Notes under the pieces: model-generated
The model's input: only the letters and a program-made list of their open reading frames with translations
Database searches by the model: none
What the model was told of the DNA's origin: nothing
Shown: positions 17,537 to 24,793 of the stretch, in pieces
How the letters are laid out: every line of letters starts with the position of its first letter
How positions within the stretch are numbered: position 1 is the first letter of the stretch
Translations under genes and position numbers: made by a program
NCBI GenBank assembly: GCA_026692885.1
Contig: JAPLNJ010000842.1
Coordinates: 1 to 29,061, forward strand
DNA: 29,061 nucleotides
Source: Planctomycetota bacterium
Lineage (GTDB): Bacteria > Planctomycetota > Planctomycetia > Pirellulales > Pirellulaceae
Direction of reading: 5' to 3'

Positions 17537-17642
17537 CGTTCTCACGCTCCGCGTGGGAACGCAAGTGTTTTGACGCTCCGCGTCGTCTGCCCAAGGACGC
17601 AGAGCGTCCGGGGCTTGCGTTCCGACGCAGAGCGTCGGAACG
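17537..17642. repeat. Pair of CGTTC...GAACG palindromes
   Basis: Two palindromes with 11-bp arms and 3-base loops lie at 17537-17561 (one mismatch) and 17618-17642 (perfect). They are the same family as those at 13740 and 13820, here flanking other short mirrored segments (GACGCTCCGCGTC; GGACGCAGAGCGTCC). Non-coding. Confidence 0.7.
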
Positions 17643-17645
17643 AGA

Positions 17646-17836
17646 AACGGGGTTGCGTCATGGACGGCATCTATACCGCACGCGGTTGAGGATGGCACAT
17701 CTTCGTTTAACCGCACGCCGTAGGCACGCGCGTGGGTCAGCCCACGTATCGGGGTCGCGCCCAAGTCCCGCGCGTACCTACGGCGTGCGGTTAAACGAGC
17801 CAATGCCAACCGCGTGCGGTATAGCGAGACGGAACC
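17646..17836. repeat. Large nested palindrome (~190 bp)
   Basis: Three concentric perfect stems are visible: 17671-17688 with 17807-17824 (18 bp), 17704-17724 with 17777-17797 (21 bp), and CGCGCG at 17726-17731 with 17769-17774. An outer imperfect arm extends to about 17646 and 17836. It encodes nothing and could be a MITE or a structured RNA-like cruciform. The rest of the gap 17415-17989 shows no gene. Confidence 0.8.
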
Positions 17837-17989
17837 CCGTTGGGGTACGAAATGCATGTGCGGCCGCTTCCCAGGGTAGCCGCTGCGCGGCAACCCTGGG
17901 CTATGTGACGTAACCGCTTCGCGGTAATCCGAACCGCAACATGCGTAACCTCAAAACGTCCGAGTCAGGTTTGTGTGCGGCGGCCGCAA

Positions 17990-18079
17990 GCATTTTACCT
18001 GGACTCGACGATCGGCAAATGGCAAGGCGATTTTGTGTGTGAATCCGAGGGCTCCTTCGAGCATCGCGAGCCGCTGTGA
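17990..18079 (+). pseudogene. Antitoxin (VapB-type) C-terminal remnant
   Basis: The frame that stops at 18077-18079 encodes AFYLDSTIGKW, GDFVCESEG and FEHREPL. This resembles the C-terminal toxin-binding segment of VapB-type antitoxins, where a W-G motif is followed by an acidic E-G-x-(F/Y)-E-x-R-x-x-L ending. The upstream half with the DNA-binding domain is missing, since sequence before ~17990 is repeat-derived. The stop overlaps the GTG start of the following PIN-domain frame by 4 bp (GTGA), the usual arrangement of coupled antitoxin and toxin. The family is inferred largely from this context. Confidence 0.5.
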
Positions 18080-18231
18080 CCACCTACCTACTGGACACCA
18101 ACGCGTGCGTCGAGTGCTTGCGCAATCGTAACGCAGGCGTAGTGGCTCGGTTTCAGTCCTGCAGTCCCCGCGAGCTTCGGCTATGTTCCGTCGTGGTCGC
18201 CGAGTTGTGCGACGGTGCGTACAAGAGCGAA
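18076..18231 (+). pseudogene. VapC-type PIN-domain toxin, truncated
   Basis: Starting at GTG 18076 the frame reads TTYLLDTNACVECL and later LRLCSVVVAELCDGAYKSE, the N-terminal half of a VapC PIN ribonuclease. The first catalytic Asp (D7 in LLDTN) and the conserved Glu (in VVAELCDGA) are present. After residue 52 the homology stops and the frame runs into repeat sequence, ending at 18270. The C-terminal acidic residues needed for metal binding are missing, so the toxin should be inactive. VapC proteins are normally ~130 residues. Confidence 0.75.
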
Positions 18232-18313
18232 ACAGTTTTTTCAGGTGTTGGCATTCACTTTGGCATCTAACGAATGCCCCCGGCTTGCCCCCTCGTCGTT
18301 ATACACAACTCCT

Positions 18314-18612
18314 CCGCCCCAAAGGGGCATTAACAAATCAGCCCAGGGCAGAGCGGAGCGGCGTTAGCCGCGTAGCGCCGCCCTGGGTTAGGGGAGTACC
18401 AGGAACGCCAGCACTGAAGGGGCGAAACAAGCCTTGGTCCATCTGACGAACGATGCGCGTGAGAGGAACCGATTTGTTTCGCCCCTTCAGGGCTACCGGG
18501 ATAAATCGATATCGTACCCAGGGCGGCGCTCTGCGGCTGTCGCCGCGACGCTCTGCCCTGGGCTGGTTTGTTAATGCCCCTGGGCTGGTTTGTTAATGCC
18601 CCTTTGGGGCGG
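18314..18612. repeat. ~300-bp palindromic repeat element
   Basis: The left arm (18314-18354, starting CCGCCCCAAAGGGGCATTAA) is mirrored by the right arm near 18551-18612. The right arm contains an exact 22-bp tandem duplication (18559-18580 and 18581-18602). A 16-bp inner inverted repeat (TGAAGGGGCGAAACAA at ~18415-18430 against ~18474-18489) lies between. It begins ~80 bp after the break in the VapC gene and may be what truncated it. Apart from this element and the inverted repeat at 18807, the stretch 18271-19161 holds no gene I can support. Confidence 0.75.
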
Positions 18613-18806
18613 AAGATCGCCTCGTGTAGCTGCGAATGTGAGCCTCCACGGGGCAAGCCCGTGGCATCCAATTCACAGAACCACAAAATCTCATTCCTTA
18701 TGCGAATCGCCCCAATAACCGTGTGGTACAGGCACCAAACGCTACTGTGGCCCTTGCGTGTGAAGAATGGGACTTAACGGTTCAGCAAGGGCGGAGCGCA
18801 CGACAA

Positions 18807-18902
18807 GGGGTCAGACGTACAGATTTCAGTTTTCGCGGTCGTGTGCCCAAGCATATAGAAAGTCTTCTGCCCGCGAAAACTGAAATCTGTACATCTGACC
18901 CC
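18807..18902. repeat. 32-bp inverted repeat, MITE-like
   Basis: Bases 18807-18838 and 18871-18902 are inverted copies with one mismatch, separated by 32 bases. The whole is a 96-bp non-coding hairpin element with GGGGTCAGA/TCTGACCCC termini. Confidence 0.75.
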
Positions 18903-19080
18903 AGCTGATGGTCCGTCTCTGCGAAACGGTGAAACCCCATTCCAGATTTTCGAATTCGCTGGGGCTTCGCCCCAGACCCCACGGCGGCTGCCCCGCCTAC
19001 ACATGGGCGCGTCTCTCCGAGACGCGATGCCAGTCTCGGAAAGCCTGACCTACATCACCGCTCCGCCTTCCGCTACGGCA

Positions 19081-19115
19081 CGAGGGGGCCGGCTCCGCTT
19101 CGCACGTCCCCCTCG
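19081..19115. other. Hairpin downstream of the FGE-domain gene
   Basis: CGAGGGGG (19081-19088) pairs with CCCCCTCG (19108-19115). The hairpin starts ~45 bp beyond the stop codon of the nSTAND-FGE gene. No T-run follows. In some diversity-generating retroelements a short GC-rich hairpin or cruciform just past the variable region promotes retrohoming. Position fits that idea, but a plain terminator or a repeat is equally possible. Confidence 0.4.
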
Positions 19116-19161
19116 GCCTGCGCTACAGGCTCCGCTTGCTTTTACTGACCTGCGGTGCTTT

Positions 19162-22100
19162 TCAGCCTGACGGACTGCGGGCGACACGGAAGCCCAGGTC
19201 GTAGTACCGAGACGACGGATCGAACCAATTGCGGCCCGCCGACCGACAGTACCTGGCGCTGATGCCCCAGCAGCCGCCCCGGTTCCCCCGGCTCGAGGCC
19301 GCTTCATCCCCCGATGGATCGCGTGACGGCGAGTCTGGGTAGGATGCGTACCCATCGTGGCACCACTCCCACACGTTGCCATGCATATCGAACAACCCCC
19401 ATCCGTTGGGCAGCTTGTCACCCGCGGGCCAGGTTCGATTTTCCGAGTTGTTGGCGTAGTAGCCGTATTGAGCCAGCAGCCCCATGTCGTCACCAAAGGC
19501 ATACTGCGTCTGACTGACGGCCCGGCAGGCGTATTCCCACTGGGCTTCGGTGGGCAAGCGATAACCGCTGGCCTTGGCATTCAGATCGCATTTCCAGTCT
19601 GATTTGTCGTTCGTCCCCGTTCTGCTCAATCCGTAACACGGCGTCAGTTTTTCGAAGTGGCTCAGCCAATTGCAGAACGCGACCGCATGAAACCAGCTGA
19701 CCATTTGCACGGGACACTCTTCTTCCTCCCGGCTGATCTTTTTGTCTTCCCCGCCCCAGCTCTCTGCGATCTGCTTCTCGTCCTCGCATTTCGGATGGTC
19801 TGCAGCCTCTTGGACGAACTTTTTAAATTGCCGGACGGTGACCTCCCGATCGCCCAGGTAGAAATCCTGCGTCAGCGTCACCTCGTGAGGCGGCTTTTCG
19901 TCGCGGCCGGCCTGGCCGCTGCCATCCCCCATGGTGAACGAGTCGTGGGGGATGCGGACCATCGTCATGCCCAGGCTGTTGACGGCCCAACCGCGGTCGT
20001 CCCACGGCTGGGGTGTTTCCAGCAGAGACGGAATCGTTTTCTCTTGTCCCCAATGCTTCAGTGCGAAGAAGGCAGCGCTGTGCGTTCCGCCGTCCGGGGC
20101 GTCGACGTACAATCCCACCAAGGTCTTGCGCAGGGCCGCCTGTTCCTCCGCGCGGATCTGGCCCCAGGGGATCAAGCCCAGCGCAGCACATAGGCCGGAG
20201 CGGAAATCGGCCGCCGCTGGATCGGCCTTGGCCGCCTCCAACGCCAAGGCGGCCTTCGTCAGGTCGCCGTGGAAACGCGGATAGCCATGAATGAACTTCG
20301 TCCGTCCCGAGGGAACTTTATCCAACGCGAGTGCCGGCCGGGCGGTGCTGACGCTGTCGCCAAACGCGGCCAGCACCAACGCCGCGTTTCCCCTCTGGCC
20401 AATCGGTCGTTTCGGGTCTGCGACAATCTCCCGCAGCGGCGCAAGGGCGGCGGCCTGATACACTCGCAGGTCGTCGACCAGCGTGAGAAAGTTATCGTCA
20501 GAACCCGCCACCGTGGCCTTGACAAGGACCTCGGTCTGCCGACGATTGCTATCGGCCAATCGGCTGGATTGCCACGCCGCGAAAGCCAGACTAATGATTG
20601 CCGCCGCCGCGATGGTCATGGCGATCGCGGCACGACGGCGCGCGAGGCTCAGTTCCCGCTGGCGGGCGTCCTTCTCTTCTTGCTGTTCACGTTTCTCCTG
20701 CGTGCCGCTTTCGTCCAGATAGCGGTCCGCCAACGCGAATTCATCGGCCGAGGCGTATCGCCTGGCCCAGGCGGGGGACGGAACCCGTTCGTTCCGCCAT
20801 TGGCGGAAGACGCCGAGTTCTGGTTGGCGGAGCAGATTACGAAGACCGTGGTCCCAGTCTTTGGCATCGCGGACCAGCTTCCGCAGTTCATCCGCCGCAT
20901 CGGCTTCGGCGGTCACCCACTCGCGCAGCAGCTGCCACTGCCGCAACAGGCTTTCGTGGCTGATGTCGATGGTGGTTGCGACGGCTAGAGTAGCAGGCAC
21001 ACTCCGTGTGCCGTCGGCCAATGGAGCCCCGCTTTCCGGCAGAACAGCATCAGGCTGAAGCCTGGACTCCAACAAGACCAGGAAATCGCGTCCCGGACCG
21101 GTGAATGCGGCGACGACCTCGGCCACCTCCGCCGCGGGCACGCCTGCCACCGTGGCCACCTCGCCGATCGTCGTCAACCGCCGCACCAACACGCCTTGCG
21201 GGGTCCGCTCGGCCAGGCAGCGAAACAGCCACTGAGCGATCCGCTGCTGCGGGGAAGGCTCAGCGGCGACCGATACAAGCCCGACGCGCAAGCGAGGGAC
21301 GGAGGCGGATTCTCCCTCGCTAGCGCTTCGGACTACAGTGTCGAACGATGTCACGGCCGCTTCCCCCTCGCTGACGCTGCGGGTTTCTATGTCGGGCGGA
21401 TCGCTGCCCAAGCCCGCGTAGATCCCGCTGGCATGCAGGTCCAGCGCCTTGGCGACTCGCCCGGCAGTGTTGTAGTGCTGTTCGCCGAGCGTGACCAGCG
21501 GCGCGTCCGGCGAGCGCGGGCCGGCATCGCTGGGCACGCCTGCCTCGTCACAGGCCAACTGCCACATCCGCAGCAGCGCGTGCTGCATCAACGGCAACTG
21601 GTCGGGGTCGGACCCGACTTCGTTGACGATCTGGTTCACCACCTCGGGTGCAACCGCGCCGTGGAACTGGTCCAGCGGCCCTTCGATCGCCTCGGCTGAC
21701 TGGTCGCGCGTCAGCCGGGGCGTCAGGAATTGGCTGGCGCTGATCGCTTCGGGCAAGCCAAAAAACGCGTCGCAGTCGCCCATGAACTCGGACCGCATCG
21801 TCAGGATCACGTACACGGGGCGGTCGGCCTGCTCGGCGGTCCGCAGCAGCAGGTCTACGAACTCGATGGCGTCGTTGCGCTGTTGATAACCGTCCGGAGC
21901 GGCCTGCCCGGCCAGGCGCCGTGCCGCTTCGCGAAACCGGAACAGCTCCTCGAACTGGTCGATCAGCAGCAGCACGGGCCGGTCGCCGGGCACGTCGAAC
22001 TTGTGCAGCAACTCGACCACGCCGCGCCGGCCGGAGCGCAGCACCGATTCGGCCAGCGACAACTCGAAGCCGGTCGGCTCGCGCTCCGCCCCCTGTCCGC

Positions 22101-22404
22101 GGCAGAACGCTTCGGCCAGGTTGCCGTACGGATCGACCCCCGGTCGGGCGATAACGAACCTCCAGTCGCTGGAAACGCCACGCAGATAGCCGTCCTGCAG
22201 CGCCGGCAGCAGGCCCGCGCGGACCAGGGACGATTTGCCCGATCCGCTGGCCCCGACCACCGCCAGGAACCGTTGCCGTTCGAGCCGCTTGAGCATCTCG
22301 TTCGTCTGCCGCGCGCGGCCGAAGAAGATCGGCGATTCCGGCGGCTGGAACGGTCGCAGTCCGGGATAGGGCGCACGCAGGTCATGCTCGTCCGCAGCCT
22401 TCAT
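19162..22404 (-). CDS. nSTAND1 NTPase with membrane helix and C-terminal FGE/C-type-lectin-fold domain
   Basis: A 1080-residue protein. The N-terminus YPGLRPFQ...FFGR is the hallmark of the nSTAND1 family. Walker A is GASGSGKSS (~51-59), Walker B is VLLLIDQFEEL (~144-154), and the sensor-like LTMRSEF is at ~201-207. One transmembrane helix lies at ~592-611, followed by a helical, HEAT-like region to ~800. An FGE-sulfatase (SUMF1-like) domain follows (~808-1078: MTMVRIPHDSFTMGDG, EVTVRQF, YRLPTEAQWEYA, GLFDMHGNVWEWC, GFRVA). The paired catalytic cysteines of true formylglycine-generating enzymes are not at the usual spacing, so ligand binding is likelier than catalysis. Residues ~340-375 encode an in-frame dispersed repeat. 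The start overlaps the TIR gene stop by 4 bp, so the two are translationally coupled. Its likely role is a signal-sensing NTPase that controls the TIR protein. Confidence 0.88.
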   Translation of the reverse strand: MKAADEHDLRAPYPGLRPFQPPESPIFFGRARQTNEMLKRLERQRFLAVVGASGSGKSSLVRAGLLPALQDGYLRGVSSDWRFVIARPGVDPYGNLAEAFCRGQGAEREPTGFELSLAESVLRSGRRGVVELLHKFDVPGDRPVLLLIDQFEELFRFREAARRLAGQAAPDGYQQRNDAIEFVDLLLRTAEQADRPVYVILTMRSEFMGDCDAFFGLPEAISASQFLTPRLTRDQSAEAIEGPLDQFHGAVAPEVVNQIVNEVGSDPDQLPLMQHALLRMWQLACDEAGVPSDAGPRSPDAPLVTLGEQHYNTAGRVAKALDLHASGIYAGLGSDPPDIETRSVSEGEAAVTSFDTVVRSASEGESASVPRLRVGLVSVAAEPSPQQRIAQWLFRCLAERTPQGVLVRRLTTIGEVATVAGVPAAEVAEVVAAFTGPGRDFLVLLESRLQPDAVLPESGAPLADGTRSVPATLAVATTIDISHESLLRQWQLLREWVTAEADAADELRKLVRDAKDWDHGLRNLLRQPELGVFRQWRNERVPSPAWARRYASADEFALADRYLDESGTQEKREQQEEKDARQRELSLARRRAAIAMTIAAAAIISLAFAAWQSSRLADSNRRQTEVLVKATVAGSDDNFLTLVDDLRVYQAAALAPLREIVADPKRPIGQRGNAALVLAAFGDSVSTARPALALDKVPSGRTKFIHGYPRFHGDLTKAALALEAAKADPAAADFRSGLCAALGLIPWGQIRAEEQAALRKTLVGLYVDAPDGGTHSAAFFALKHWGQEKTIPSLLETPQPWDDRGWAVNSLGMTMVRIPHDSFTMGDGSGQAGRDEKPPHEVTLTQDFYLGDREVTVRQFKKFVQEAADHPKCEDEKQIAESWGGEDKKISREEEECPVQMVSWFHAVAFCNWLSHFEKLTPCYGLSRTGTNDKSDWKCDLNAKASGYRLPTEAQWEYACRAVSQTQYAFGDDMGLLAQYGYYANNSENRTWPAGDKLPNGWGLFDMHGNVWEWCHDGYASYPDSPSRDPSGDEAASSRGNRGGCWGISARYCRSAGRNWFDPSSRYYDLGFRVARSPSG
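19165..19290 (-). other. Candidate DGR-type variable region
   Basis: The last ~40 residues of the FGE domain follow the pattern of diversity-generating-retroelement variable regions on the C-type-lectin fold: RGGxWxxxARxCRSAxRxxxxPxxRxxxLGFRVA, ending SPSG. Fixed residues are intact. Many of the x positions use NNC codons (TGC, GGC, ATC, AGC, TAC, GGC, TTC, TAC, TAC, GAC), as expected from mutation of AAC template codons; a few (AAT, TGG, GAT, TCG, TCT) do not fit. No template repeat or reverse transcriptase is in the window. Confidence 0.5.
21280..21385 (-). repeat. Dispersed repeat embedded in the nSTAND coding sequence
   Basis: Three copies of a TCCCTCGC...CG(T/C)CGGG-type unit lie in the gene, at about 21280-21298 (inverted), 21312-21330 and 21364-21383. 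They encode TRSVSEGE, RSASEGE and a mirrored stretch in a poorly conserved linker (~residues 340-375). A longer relative lies in the intergenic palindrome at 24081-24144. The insertion keeps the frame open. Confidence 0.65.
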
Positions 22405-23960
22405 CGCGGGGCCTCCGGCGCCAGTTTCGCCAGGAACGCCAGGAATCGCCGCTTGTCGCCGTGAGGAATCACGTCGAACTTCGCAGGCGGGACCAATTGT
22501 GCATCCGTGTGATCAGCGGGCGGCTTGACGACGACCGCACACGGCGGCGGCTTGGGTTTCTTGCTGAGCGCATACTCGCGGCACTCGTCCATCCGATCCT
22601 GCACCCACTGCTCGTCGCCATCGGCATGCACGACCACCAGGGCTCGGGGCGGCGCCAGCTGGCGTTCGAGGATCTTGGCAGCGTCCTGGACGCGGTCGTC
22701 GTAGACCATCGCCGACCGCAGCGGTTGGCGGATTACGCGCGAACCCTCGCCCTCGATCTCGTCGACCAGTTCGTCGGTCACGCTCTGGTGCGTGGGTTTG
22801 TCGCGCGTCGTGACCATCACCTTGGCCTTGCCCGCCGTCACCGGCATGGCGAGCTCGCGGATCCGATCCCGCGCGGCCTTGACGACCAGCCGGCGAAAGT
22901 CGCCCAAGTCCTCGGCGATGACGTCCGCTTGAAACAACAAGCCGCGGTGCGTCACGTCGGCGACGTCTTCCGCTTTCAGCCCCTGACGCCGCCAGCGCAG
23001 CAGGGTCTGGCCGGGCGTCTTGCCGGCCTGCTGGGCCTGCTGAGCCAGCCACGCTTCGAAACGCATGCCGTAAGCTTTGTCCGCGGGGATGGGCGTCTGG
23101 TCGTGCAATTGGACGACCAGCAAGGCTTCCGTCAACCGCTGCGGCAATTCGGTCTGGGCCGCGGTCGGCTGGAACCGATACTGCTGCTGTTCGCCCGGGA
23201 CGACGCGAAATCCTTCCTGTTCCAGGAACGTGAGGAACCCTGCCCGATCCTCGTACAAGGCGTCGGTCACTTCGGACAGGAAGATCAGGGGCCGCGAGTC
23301 TGCGTCGCCGAGCGGCCTTGCCGCTGATCCAGGCGAGGCGGTCGTGGCCGCCGCAGCGCTGGTCGCGGGCGATACCCCGGGGTCTGCCGCGGCGGTGCCG
23401 ACGGAGGAGCGGCGAAGTTCCTGCAGCGTCTTGAAAACCGCGTTTCCGAACCGCTGACAGGCCGTCGGCGGTCGGCCGGACCTAGCAAAATCAAACGACA
23501 GTTCTTGCTCGTTGCCGTCCTGGTCGACTTCCCAGAATGGATAGCCGATCAGCTGCTGCAGTGCTGCGGGCCAGCGCGTCTCGTGAACCGATTCCTTGCG
23601 CACCACGAAGATGCGGCCGCCGGCGCCGGAGGCCCCCGCAAACCGCTGCAAGAATGCCGCCAGTTCCCGCTGGCACCAGTTCGAGTCCTCGGCCAGGTAG
23701 TTCTCGGACATCACGATCACGATTACGGCCGAGCCGTGCACGGCAGTGCCGATGGCATCCGACAGGGGCTGGTTGCCAGGCAACTCGCGATTGTCCCGAA
23801 AGATCTCGAACCGCCACGGCGGCTCGCCTGGCTTGGGGCGTTCGTGTTCTTCGAGCATGCTGCGCAGCGTGTCGTCAAGCCGCGCCGCCCAGCCGAACTT
23901 GTTGTCGGCTTGACGATAGCTGATAAAGACGTCGTACTGGAATCCGGGGACGTAGGCCAT
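22401..23960 (-). CDS. TIR-domain effector with two further TIR-like domains
   Basis: A 519-residue cytoplasmic protein. Residues ~7-150 form a TIR domain with all main motifs: YDVFISYRQAD (box 1, ~9-19), FRDNRELPG (box 2, ~54-62), and SNWCQREL (~93-100), where E99 sits in the WCxxE position of the NADase catalytic Glu. A Pro/Ala/Ser linker follows (~190-225). A second alpha/beta unit (PLIFLSEVTDALYEDRAGFL ... EALLVVQLHDQTP, ~225-370) resembles TIR-like domains of STAND-associated conflict proteins. A third (VMVTTRD ... ALVVVHADGDE ... CAVVVKPP, ~385-515) repeats the same strand-helix layout. Only the first retains the catalytic motif. It is the first gene of the pair and overlaps the nSTAND gene by ATGA. 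The ribosome-binding site is weak. Likely NAD+-cleaving effector of a defence or self-signalling system. Confidence 0.85.
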   Translation of the reverse strand: MAYVPGFQYDVFISYRQADNKFGWAARLDDTLRSMLEEHERPKPGEPPWRFEIFRDNRELPGNQPLSDAIGTAVHGSAVIVIVMSENYLAEDSNWCQRELAAFLQRFAGASGAGGRIFVVRKESVHETRWPAALQQLIGYPFWEVDQDGNEQELSFDFARSGRPPTACQRFGNAVFKTLQELRRSSVGTAAADPGVSPATSAAAATTASPGSAARPLGDADSRPLIFLSEVTDALYEDRAGFLTFLEQEGFRVVPGEQQQYRFQPTAAQTELPQRLTEALLVVQLHDQTPIPADKAYGMRFEAWLAQQAQQAGKTPGQTLLRWRRQGLKAEDVADVTHRGLLFQADVIAEDLGDFRRLVVKAARDRIRELAMPVTAGKAKVMVTTRDKPTHQSVTDELVDEIEGEGSRVIRQPLRSAMVYDDRVQDAAKILERQLAPPRALVVVHADGDEQWVQDRMDECREYALSKKPKPPPCAVVVKPPADHTDAQLVPPAKFDVIPHGDKRRFLAFLAKLAPEAPR

Positions 23961-24026
23961 ACGCTTGACCGCCGTGGAAGTATTGAGGACCTAGCAAATT
24001 AGGATATGCCCCTCGGATGCACAAGA

Positions 24027-24167
24027 GGCCTTGATCATACGCCTTGATCATACGGTGGCGCAAAACGCTAGTAGCGGATCATCGTAACCCGACGCGTTAG
24101 CGAGGAAAACGCCGCTCTTCCTCGCTGACGCGTCGGGTTACGATGCGCAACCTTATGATCAAGGCCT
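24027..24167. repeat. Palindromic element upstream of the TIR gene
   Basis: Outer arms GGCCTTGATCATA (from 24028) and its inverse (24154-24166) enclose a 27-bp inverted repeat with one mismatch (24081-24107 against 24118-24144; CTCGCTGACGCGTCGGGTTA family). A 13-bp tandem, CCTTGATCATACG twice, lies at 24029-24054, about 70-95 bp before the TIR start. TTATGATCAAGGCC also occurs at 185-198. The tandem could act as an operator for the TIR operon or simply be repeat ends. Confidence 0.6.
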
Positions 24168-24240
24168 GCACAAGACAAGGTGCCGCTCGGGTGCTGGCCC
24201 TGGCTGCGTTCACCGGCCGGCCGCTGTGGGAGGCGGCGCT

Positions 24241-24324
24241 GCCACCGACTCGCAAGCCAGCCTCGGTGAGCATCCGACGAACGTAATCCGCAGTATGTTC
24301 GTAGCGGCCGTGATAGCTGCCCTT
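24241..24324 (-). pseudogene. Possible methyltransferase C-terminal scrap
   Basis: On the minus strand, residues HGRYEHTADYVRRMLTEAGL resemble the (S)GRYxHsxxYVRxxLxxAGL segment of class I SAM methyltransferases fused to TPR repeats. Only about 28 codons are recognisable and repeats lie on both sides. This is a weak call, and a chance match is possible. Confidence 0.3.
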
Positions 24325-24390
24325 TCCGGCCTGCCTGGACCTTTGACCATACGGCGAAACCCCTCGCCCGCGCCAGAAAGTAACTAGCAA

Positions 24391-24531
24391 CCCTAATCTT
24401 TCACCCTAATCTTTCACCCTAATCTCTTTTCCATGTTTGCTGTAGACGGAGAGATGTGGTGAGTGAGGGAGTGGAGCGTGTAGTATTTGGGTGGGAAGAT
24501 TAGGGTGAAAGATTAGGGTGAAAGATTAGGG
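24391..24531. repeat. 35-bp inverted repeat built from CCCTAATCTTTCA units
   Basis: Three head-to-tail CCCTAATCTTTCA-type units (24391-24425) are mirrored perfectly by three inverted units (24497-24531), separated by 71 bases. This gives a 141-bp hairpin element. It abuts the IS4-type transposase fragment at 24541. Confidence 0.8.
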
Positions 24532-24540
24532 GAAAGGAAG

Positions 24541-24645
24541 ACCTTTGCCGAGCTGTATGGTTTCCGTTGGAACACGGAGCTGGACATTCCGTCGATTAAA
24601 CCATCGTTGGGCTTGGACCACGTTCGCTGCCAGTCGTACCCAAAC
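24541..24645 (+). pseudogene. IS4-type (DDE) transposase fragment
   Basis: The frame from 24541 reads FAELYGFRWNTELDIPSIK, followed by SLGLDHVRCQ. This is the conserved (Y)-x2-RW-x2-EL-x2-x-IK-x2-L-x2-D-x2-RC block around the catalytic Glu of IS4-family DDE transposases. Only ~35 codons remain; the two Asp residues and the rest of the gene are absent. It is a dead remnant next to the palindromic element at 24391-24531. Confidence 0.7.
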
Positions 24646-24793
24646 AGTAAGTCACGACGACGTTCTTACGCGGCCATGCGCAGCCACCCGCCACGCTGGC
24701 CGTGGCCAGCAGTGACAGCAGTTCGAAATTCTGCGATCATACTCCGTTGCTTTCGTGGCGTCCCTGGTTACCAACCGTGAAAGGACCTGATCC

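Noticed and set aside
19162..22404. The FGE domain as the maturase for the sulfatase at 24794
   Set aside because: It lacks the paired active-site cysteines at the usual spacing and is fused to a STAND receptor; a ligand-binding role fits better.
24391..24531. CRISPR array
   Set aside because: Units are 13 bp, tandem without spacers, and arranged as mirrored arms; no cas gene is nearby.
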